Assembly: GCA_965365465.1 (NCBI GenBank)
Contig: CBDUBU010000133.1
Coordinates: 1 to 10,685, forward strand
Length of the DNA: 10,685 nt
Origin: CBDUBU01 sp965365465
Lineage (GTDB): Bacteria > Bacteroidota > Rhodothermia > Rhodothermales > DASSAV01
Direction of reading: 5' to 3'
Shown here: piece after piece, positions 7,058-10,685 of the stretch
How the letters are laid out: each line of letters begins with the position of its first letter
Position numbering within the stretch: position 1 is the stretch's first letter
Notes under the pieces: model-generated
The model's input: the letters and a program-made list of their open reading frames with translations, nothing else
Databases searched by the model: none
What the model was told of the DNA's origin: nothing
Position numbers and translations under genes: made by a program

Positions 7058-7182
7058 CCCGGCTGCGATTCTTTTTGCACAAGATAACAAACCCGTGCTC
7101 CTCCTGCGCCTGCCTGCAGGCCCGATGCGCCCGTTCCGGATAAGGCGGTGGAAGAGGTCTGCAATTTTTTTCCGTACCTGAT

Positions 7183-7211
7183 GGAATGAGCGAAGCTCTG
7201 GATAGATCTAA
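7183..7211 (+). promoter_or_regulatory. Putative ECF-type promoter of the double-Spy secreted-protein gene
   Basis: GGAATGA (7183-7189) is followed after 17 bp by TCTAA (7207-7211). It is identical in both elements and in spacing to the putative promoter of the sigma operon on the other strand. The -10 element ends about 90 bp before the start codon at 7302. Co-control by the neighbouring sigma factor is the direct inference. Confidence 0.65.
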
Positions 7212-7301
7212 AGACACAAAAGGGGGCGGGCGCTCCGGAAGGCGGCAGCGCAGCTACGACCATCGTTTGCACCCAACCATTCAAACTTTCATAGAGGTGA
7301 C

Positions 7302-8309
7302 ATGATGAGCATCAAGACGTTTTCATACCTGCGCGGCATCGCGCTGCTTCTGCTCGGACTCGCGCTGGCGTCTCCGGCAGCCGCCCAGCGCCAGCGAAAT
7401 CCGGAGCGATTCGATCCGGCGGAGCGCATGGACCGGCATCTGCAGCGACTGGACAAAGTGCTCGACCTGACCGATGCGCAGGAAGCGCAGATCCGGGAAG
7501 TCATGGCGGCGCACCGGGAAGAAGCCCGCGCCTGGCATGAGGCGCGTCCGGAGGCAACCAGAGAAGAACGGCAGGTATTCCGGACGGAGCAGCACGAGGA
7601 AATGCGCGCCGCCCTCGAAGGCATCCTGACGGCGGAACAGCAAAAGATCTTTGCCGGCGTGGTCATGGGGCGCTTCATGGGAGAGGGACACCGGCGCGGA
7701 GGAGCCGGCCATCACCGGGGCGCTTTCCTCGACAGGCTGGATTTGACGGAGGCACAGGAGACGCAGATCCGGGAAATCATGGCGGCGCACCGGGAAGAAG
7801 GACGGGCGTGGGCAGCGGCGCACCCGGACGCCACGCGCGAGGAACGGCAGGCGTACCGACAGGAACACGCCGCCGCCCTCAAGGCAGCCATTGAAGCCGT
7901 GCTCACCCCTGAACAGCGCGAGCAGTTTCGCTCCCGGCAGAATGAGCGCGGAGACGGCATGGGGATGCACTGGAAAGGAAAAGAGCGCGGGCAGGGACAG
8001 CCCGGCGCTCGCAACGGAGGCCAGGGGGCAAATGCTGCGCGTTCAGGCTCGGCCTTCTCGCTGGAGAACTATCCCAATCCGTTCAATCCCACAACGGAAA
8101 TCCGGTTTGAGTTGCCCGCCTCCAGCATGGTTAACCTGACCGTATACGACACGCAGGGGCGCGAAGTGCGCCGGCTCCTGAACGAGGAGCTAGGCGCAGG
8201 CAACCACACCGCCACCTTCGAGGCCACCGGGCTGCCGAGCGGGGTCTACCTGTACCGCCTCACCGCAGGCGCGGTGACCGAAACCGGCCGCATGACCCTG
8301 GCGAAGTAA
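7302..8309 (+). CDS. Secreted protein with two tandem Spy/LTxxQ domains and a T9SS-type C-terminal sorting domain
   Basis: This is a 335-residue protein. AGAGG at 7293-7297 precedes two adjacent ATGs (7302 and 7305); the second has slightly better spacing and would remove one residue. A Sec signal (GIALLLLGLALASPAAAQ) cleaves near residue 28-29. Domain 1 (about 47-118) and domain 2 (about 139-213) are homologous at an offset of 92 residues. Each has paired LTxxQ motifs: LTDAQ 56-60 and LTAEQ 109-113; LTEAQ 148-152 and LTPEQ 201-205. Spy/CpxP proteins are periplasmic chaperones or metal-binding stress proteins, usually single-domain and about 140-170 residues. A Gly/Asn/Arg-rich linker (214-249) leads to a beta-rich domain (250-335) with NYPNPFNPTTEIRF and SGVYLYRLTAG, the T9SS type A-like sorting signature. 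It may thus be sent to the cell surface or outside. It is divergent from the ECF sigma operon and shares its promoter motif, so it is the likely effector. Confidence 0.9.
   Translation: MMSIKTFSYLRGIALLLLGLALASPAAAQRQRNPERFDPAERMDRHLQRLDKVLDLTDAQEAQIREVMAAHREEARAWHEARPEATREERQVFRTEQHEEMRAALEGILTAEQQKIFAGVVMGRFMGEGHRRGGAGHHRGAFLDRLDLTEAQETQIREIMAAHREEGRAWAAAHPDATREERQAYRQEHAAALKAAIEAVLTPEQREQFRSRQNERGDGMGMHWKGKERGQGQPGARNGGQGANAARSGSAFSLENYPNPFNPTTEIRFELPASSMVNLTVYDTQGREVRRLLNEELGAGNHTATFEATGLPSGVYLYRLTAGAVTETGRMTLAK
7486..7524 (+). repeat. Direct repeat, copy 1, inside the first Spy domain
   Basis: This 39-bp stretch recurs at 7762-7800 with a single difference (G at 7500, A at 7776). The period is 276 bp, exactly 92 codons, matching the protein-level duplication. 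It codes for the core helix QIREVMAAHREEA. Confidence 0.85.
7762..7800 (+). repeat. Direct repeat, copy 2, inside the second Spy domain
   Basis: This is the partner of the 39-bp stretch at 7486-7524, with 38 of 39 bases identical, while flanking codons have diverged. This fits a tandem domain duplication whose core is under strong constraint or was homogenised by gene conversion. Confidence 0.85.
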
Positions 8310-8385
8310 CGCTTACGCAAACGCGTTCTGTCTACAGCGGCAGTGCGGTAGATTTCTCCTGGTGAGCGTCTGCCGCGCTGCCGCG

Positions 8386-9648
8386 TCATTTCGCCTCTGT
8401 AACAGGTGAGAACGGCGCGGTGCGACCCCGCTGCCTGCCCGCGAGAAGCATGAGCACAGCGGCCAGCACCGGCAACGGCGCCACCCAGGCCGCCGCCGTC
8501 AGCCCCCAGGCTCCGCGCCAGGAGGCAGGCCAGAAGCTGGTCAGGGGCAGCAACGACAGGAGCAACACGAGCACAGCCGCATACAGAGCCGCTGCATAGC
8601 CGGCGGCAGCGCGTCCCCAGGCGCGCCGGGCGGCAGCGACCAGTCCGAGCGAAACGAACCCGAGCAGCATCAGGTGCAGGTAGAGGATGCGCGCCCCGTG
8701 CAGGCTGCCCCACCAGACGCCGGGAAGGAGGCTGACCGTCAACTGCCCTGCTGCCTTGATCGCCAGCAAAGCCAGCGGGACGCGCTCCCGCCAGCCATCC
8801 AGCCCCTCGCTCCAGAGCACGCGTACGTTGAGCAGAAGCCCCGTGCCGACCAGTGCGCCTCCCATGCGGGCAAGAGCCTTCAGGCCCGGCGGCGTCAGCG
8901 ATTCGGGCATACCCAGGGCAAACGTCAGGGGAAGCCCCATGCAAAGAAGATAGATGCCGACCCGGCCTCCGGGGCGATCCGGGTTCTCGACGGCAGCGTA
9001 GGCCAGCCCCAGCACGCCCAGCACAAACCAGCCTTCGGAGAAGAGATCCAGAAAAACATGCGTAAGCGCAGAGGACCAGACGGGGTCCTCTATCCCCATC
9101 GGCTTGAGAAAGGCAAGGCCCATCGCGCCGAGCATGGCCAGCACCAGAAACGTCAGCGCCAGATCCCAGAGCAGCAGACTGCGCGAGCGAGGCAGCCCGC
9201 GTGTGGTTCGCCGGTAGAACACCAGGAAGCCGCCCCAGGCGACCATGTTCAGCGTAGAGGACATGACCGCCAGAGGCAGGCGTTTTTCGCCCAGCGCAAC
9301 CGGCGTATATCCGAAGAGCAGGAAAAGCGGGTACGATGCCAGCGCGGCTGCCAGCGTGGCGCCCAGGATCCACCGGAGGCGCTCCCGGAAGGGACGTGCG
9401 CCCACCGATGAAACGTGCAGCCCTATGAGCGCAAACAGGGCCGGCGTCACCCACCCGAAATACATCAGGTGCGAGTGCGCGTGCCGTATGTTCACCAGTT
9501 GCAGCCCTGCCGTCCAGCCGTAGACCAGTCCGAAGCGGTAGAACGCGCCTGTCAGGCCCGCGAGCACGAAGAGGCCCAGACTCACACGCCAGGCCCAGCG
9601 CAAACCGTCCTCTTTCGAGCGCCTTCCCTGCGTATCCCGACGGGTCAT
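8386..9648 (-). CDS. Polytopic membrane protein with conserved-looking histidines, partner of the RIC protein
   Basis: This is a 420-residue, very hydrophobic protein with about 10-12 predicted membrane helices and short basic loops. Its ATG at 9648 overlaps the stop of the ric gene by 4 bp (ATGA), which implies translational coupling and joint function. The motif RHAHSHLMYFGW (residues 55-66) on an early helix, plus H197 (THVFLDLF), H317 and H325 (GSLHGARILYLHLM), recall heme or copper ligands in heme-copper oxidase subunit I-like and NnrS-like proteins of NO metabolism. I cannot assign it to either: the HH and HxH spacing of a true oxidase is not evident and the NnrS signature is not exact. 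A membrane heme protein acting in nitric oxide or iron-sulfur stress is the working guess. It is convergent with the double-Spy gene, 76 bp apart. A long overlapping frame on the same strand (8246-9751) is a GC-driven shadow. Confidence 0.85.
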   Translation of the reverse strand: MTRRDTQGRRSKEDGLRWAWRVSLGLFVLAGLTGAFYRFGLVYGWTAGLQLVNIRHAHSHLMYFGWVTPALFALIGLHVSSVGARPFRERLRWILGATLAAALASYPLFLLFGYTPVALGEKRLPLAVMSSTLNMVAWGGFLVFYRRTTRGLPRSRSLLLWDLALTFLVLAMLGAMGLAFLKPMGIEDPVWSSALTHVFLDLFSEGWFVLGVLGLAYAAVENPDRPGGRVGIYLLCMGLPLTFALGMPESLTPPGLKALARMGGALVGTGLLLNVRVLWSEGLDGWRERVPLALLAIKAAGQLTVSLLPGVWWGSLHGARILYLHLMLLGFVSLGLVAAARRAWGRAAAGYAAALYAAVLVLLLSLLPLTSFWPASWRGAWGLTAAAWVAPLPVLAAVLMLLAGRQRGRTAPFSPVTEAK

Positions 9649-10400
9649 GCCTGCGTTGCCGGAGCCGCCTGCCCTTCCAGAGCAATCGTTTTGGGAAAAA
9701 GAATGTTGTTTTCCAGGTGAACGTGACGGTGCAGATCCTCCTCAAACTCATGCAGCTTGGCGTAGGCCACCCGGTATGTATTGCAGGCGTACTCCGGAGG
9801 GGTGAAGTCGCTGCTCAACGCACGTATCTGCGCCATGAGCGCGCCGGCCCTTTCATGCTCGTCCTCCATGGCCTGAACAGGATTGCGCACCGTTCCGAAT
9901 CCGGGCTGCTCCGGGACGCCGCCTTCCCGTGCGGCAGCGGCCAGCTTTTTTACGTGCGGAAACAGCACCTCCTCTTCCTTTGCCATGTGCGCCGCCATCT
10001 CGGCAGCCAGCTCGTCGAACAGACCGGCGATCTGCACCGTTTCCGGCTGAGCGTGCCCATGCACCCGCGCCACCTTGCGAATAAACTCCTGAATCAGGGG
10101 CGCGTTTTCACGGACGTAACGGTGATGCACGTTCACAATGAAGTCGGCCAGGAAATCAAGCTCCCATCCTGAAGGATTAACGTTTCCCGCTGACTGCGCC
10201 TGCTGCTCGGTCGCGTAGAACTGCGCTTCCAGTTCTGCCGCGTTGATGCCTTTTTTCTTGCAGGCGGCATTGATCGTTTTGCCGCCGCCGCAGCAGAAGT
10301 CGATGCCATGCTTCTTGAAGACCGAAGCCCAACGATAGTCCTGCGCCACCAGTTCTCCGACCGTGAGGGTATCGAAGTCCATACGTGCAACTGTTTCCAT
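9645..10400 (-). CDS. ric: Iron-sulfur cluster repair di-iron protein (RIC / YtfE / ScdA / DnrN family)
   Basis: This is a 251-residue cytoplasmic protein with a strong ribosome site (GGAGAGG just before the ATG at 10400). The N-terminal ScdA_N/DUF542 domain has FKKHGIDFCCGGG (residues 28-40) with the family's paired cysteines C36 and C37. The hemerythrin-like domain follows. By comparison with E. coli YtfE, the di-iron ligands are likely H92 or H93 (VHHRYVR), H138 and E142 (AHMAKEEE), H182 (EDEHERAG), and H226 and E230 (HRHVHLENN). The H-x3-E spacings match the YtfE H129/E133 and H204/E208 pairs. RIC proteins repair iron-sulfur clusters damaged by nitric oxide or oxidants and can reduce NO. 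It is the first gene of a two-gene unit with the overlapping membrane-protein gene. Family genes are often induced by NO-responsive regulators; a palindrome upstream (10509-10520) is a candidate site. Confidence 0.95.
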   Translation of the reverse strand: METVARMDFDTLTVGELVAQDYRWASVFKKHGIDFCCGGGKTINAACKKKGINAAELEAQFYATEQQAQSAGNVNPSGWELDFLADFIVNVHHRYVRENAPLIQEFIRKVARVHGHAQPETVQIAGLFDELAAEMAAHMAKEEEVLFPHVKKLAAAAREGGVPEQPGFGTVRNPVQAMEDEHERAGALMAQIRALSSDFTPPEYACNTYRVAYAKLHEFEEDLHRHVHLENNILFPKTIALEGQAAPATQA

Positions 10401-10499
10401 TTTCCTCTCCAGATGGTTTGATTCTCGCCGACCCGCCTTCTTACGCAGCTTCTGCTCTCCGGAGCCGGGCTACAGGTGAAGATTGGATCAAGTTTTAGG

Positions 10500-10520
10500 A
10501 TAATATTGTCTTAAATAAGA
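10500..10520 (-). promoter_or_regulatory. Candidate ric promoter with overlapping palindrome
   Basis: In an AT-rich island, a minus-strand TATTAT (10505-10500) could serve as a -10 element. Just upstream of it lies the perfect palindrome TCTTAAATAAGA (10509-10520), placed like a repressor operator in the spacer. No good -35 is seen. An FNR/DNR-type TTGATnnnnATCAA site is absent (only a TTGAT half-site occurs nearby). The regulator cannot be named. Confidence 0.3.
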
Positions 10521-10645
10521 TAGGGATAAGAATACCGAAATGCACCTGTGCTTTTTCATAGCCTGGAGGAGGAATCTGACAGGTCAGGAACATCGCTGAA
10601 GCCTGAACCCCGCGCCCTCGGTTCACGCTTCCTGTGGATTATTTT

Positions 10646-10685
10646 GCGGTTTACTGCGGGTTTTTAGCGGTTTATTGCGGTTTTT
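10646..10685. repeat. Short tandem decamer repeats at the window edge
   Basis: Four head-to-tail units start at 10646 (GCGGTTTACT), 10656 (GCGGGTTTTTA), 10667 (GCGGTTTATT) and 10677 (GCGGTTTTT, cut by the window). The period is 10-11 bp, about one helical turn. No gene overlaps it in the visible sequence. It may continue beyond the window. Confidence 0.6.

Larger units (their letters stand above)
6951..7301. other. Divergent control region between the sigma operon and the double-Spy gene
   Basis: This 351-bp gap has no convincing gene; open frames across it are extensions or shadows of the sigma gene. It holds two outward-facing copies of the same promoter-like motif (7029-7057 minus strand, 7183-7211 plus strand). 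A perfect 10-bp palindrome, GCCTGCAGGC (7112-7121), lies almost exactly midway between them. Leaders of roughly 70 nt (minus) and 85 nt (plus) would result. Confidence 0.7.

Noticed and set aside
6531..7181. 216-residue open frame on the plus strand across the sigma gene and the divergent gap
   Set aside because: It is antisense to the ECF sigma factor and runs through both putative promoters; no start signal or domain is visible.
8335..8380. Inverted repeat GCGGCAG/CTGCCGC between the convergent double-Spy and membrane-protein genes
   Set aside because: The 7-bp stem has a 26-nt interior and no T-tract on either side, so it is not a convincing terminator even though one would be expected here.
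8246..9751. 501-residue open frame on the minus strand overlapping the membrane-protein gene
   Set aside because: Its translation is Arg/Gly/Ala-rich without domains, it cuts across the ric gene end and the double-Spy gene end, and the overlapping 420-residue frame has clear membrane helices and ATGA coupling.
10561..10600. GGAGGAGG resembling a strong ribosome binding site on the plus strand
   Set aside because: No ATG, GTG or TTG with an open frame follows at a usable distance.
10601..10640. TGAACC...GGTTCA inverted repeat recalling a tRNA T-arm
   Set aside because: Only a 6-bp stem with a 10-nt loop; no acceptor, D or anticodon arms can be drawn around it.

Overview
The window looks like a piece of chromosome from a high-GC relative of Bacteroidota, most likely Rhodothermota (Rhodothermales or similar). 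This rests on three things: a C-terminal sorting-type domain with the NYPNPFNPTTEI signature typical of Rhodothermota, Balneolota and Ignavibacteria; Tat-exported Gfo/Idh/MocA oxidoreductases next to a DUF6807 lipoprotein; and generally weak Shine-Dalgarno sequences. This is an inference from protein style; there is no rRNA or other marker. I see no mobile element, CRISPR array, tRNA or rRNA.

Layout. (1) Positions 1-4162, plus strand: a sugar or sugar-derivative module with the tail of a probable Gfo/Idh/MocA oxidoreductase, two complete Tat-signal Gfo/Idh/MocA oxidoreductases, a hairpin terminator, and a DUF6807 ('PmoA-like') lipoprotein. A strong bidirectional terminator at 4189-4237 closes it. 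(2) Positions 4259-4651, minus strand: a stand-alone CheY-like receiver protein convergent with the module. (3) Positions 4941-6950, minus strand: an ECF sigma factor, a single-pass putative anti-sigma factor, a membrane-anchored Spy/CpxP/CnrX-like periplasmic protein, and a small proline-rich secreted protein. (4) Positions 7302-8309, plus strand: a divergent gene for a secreted protein with two tandem Spy/LTxxQ domains fused to a T9SS-type C-terminal domain. (5) Positions 8386-10400, minus strand: a RIC/YtfE/ScdA di-iron iron-sulfur repair protein whose stop overlaps (ATGA) the start of a polytopic, histidine-containing membrane protein. (6) The right end holds an AT-rich presumptive control region for ric and a run of GCGGTTTAYT decamer repeats that touches the window edge.

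The most interesting part is regions 3 and 4. The 351-bp gap between the sigma operon and the double-Spy gene carries two outward-facing copies of the same two-part motif, GGAATGA-N17-TCTAA, at sensible distances from both start codons. It resembles an RpoE-class ECF promoter. This suggests an autoregulated envelope-stress or metal-stress circuit. Its sigma/anti-sigma/periplasmic sensor order matches CnrH-CnrY-CnrX, and both the putative sensor and the putative secreted effector carry Spy-like helical domains. The ric-membrane protein pair is a likely nitrosative-stress unit with an under-described membrane partner.
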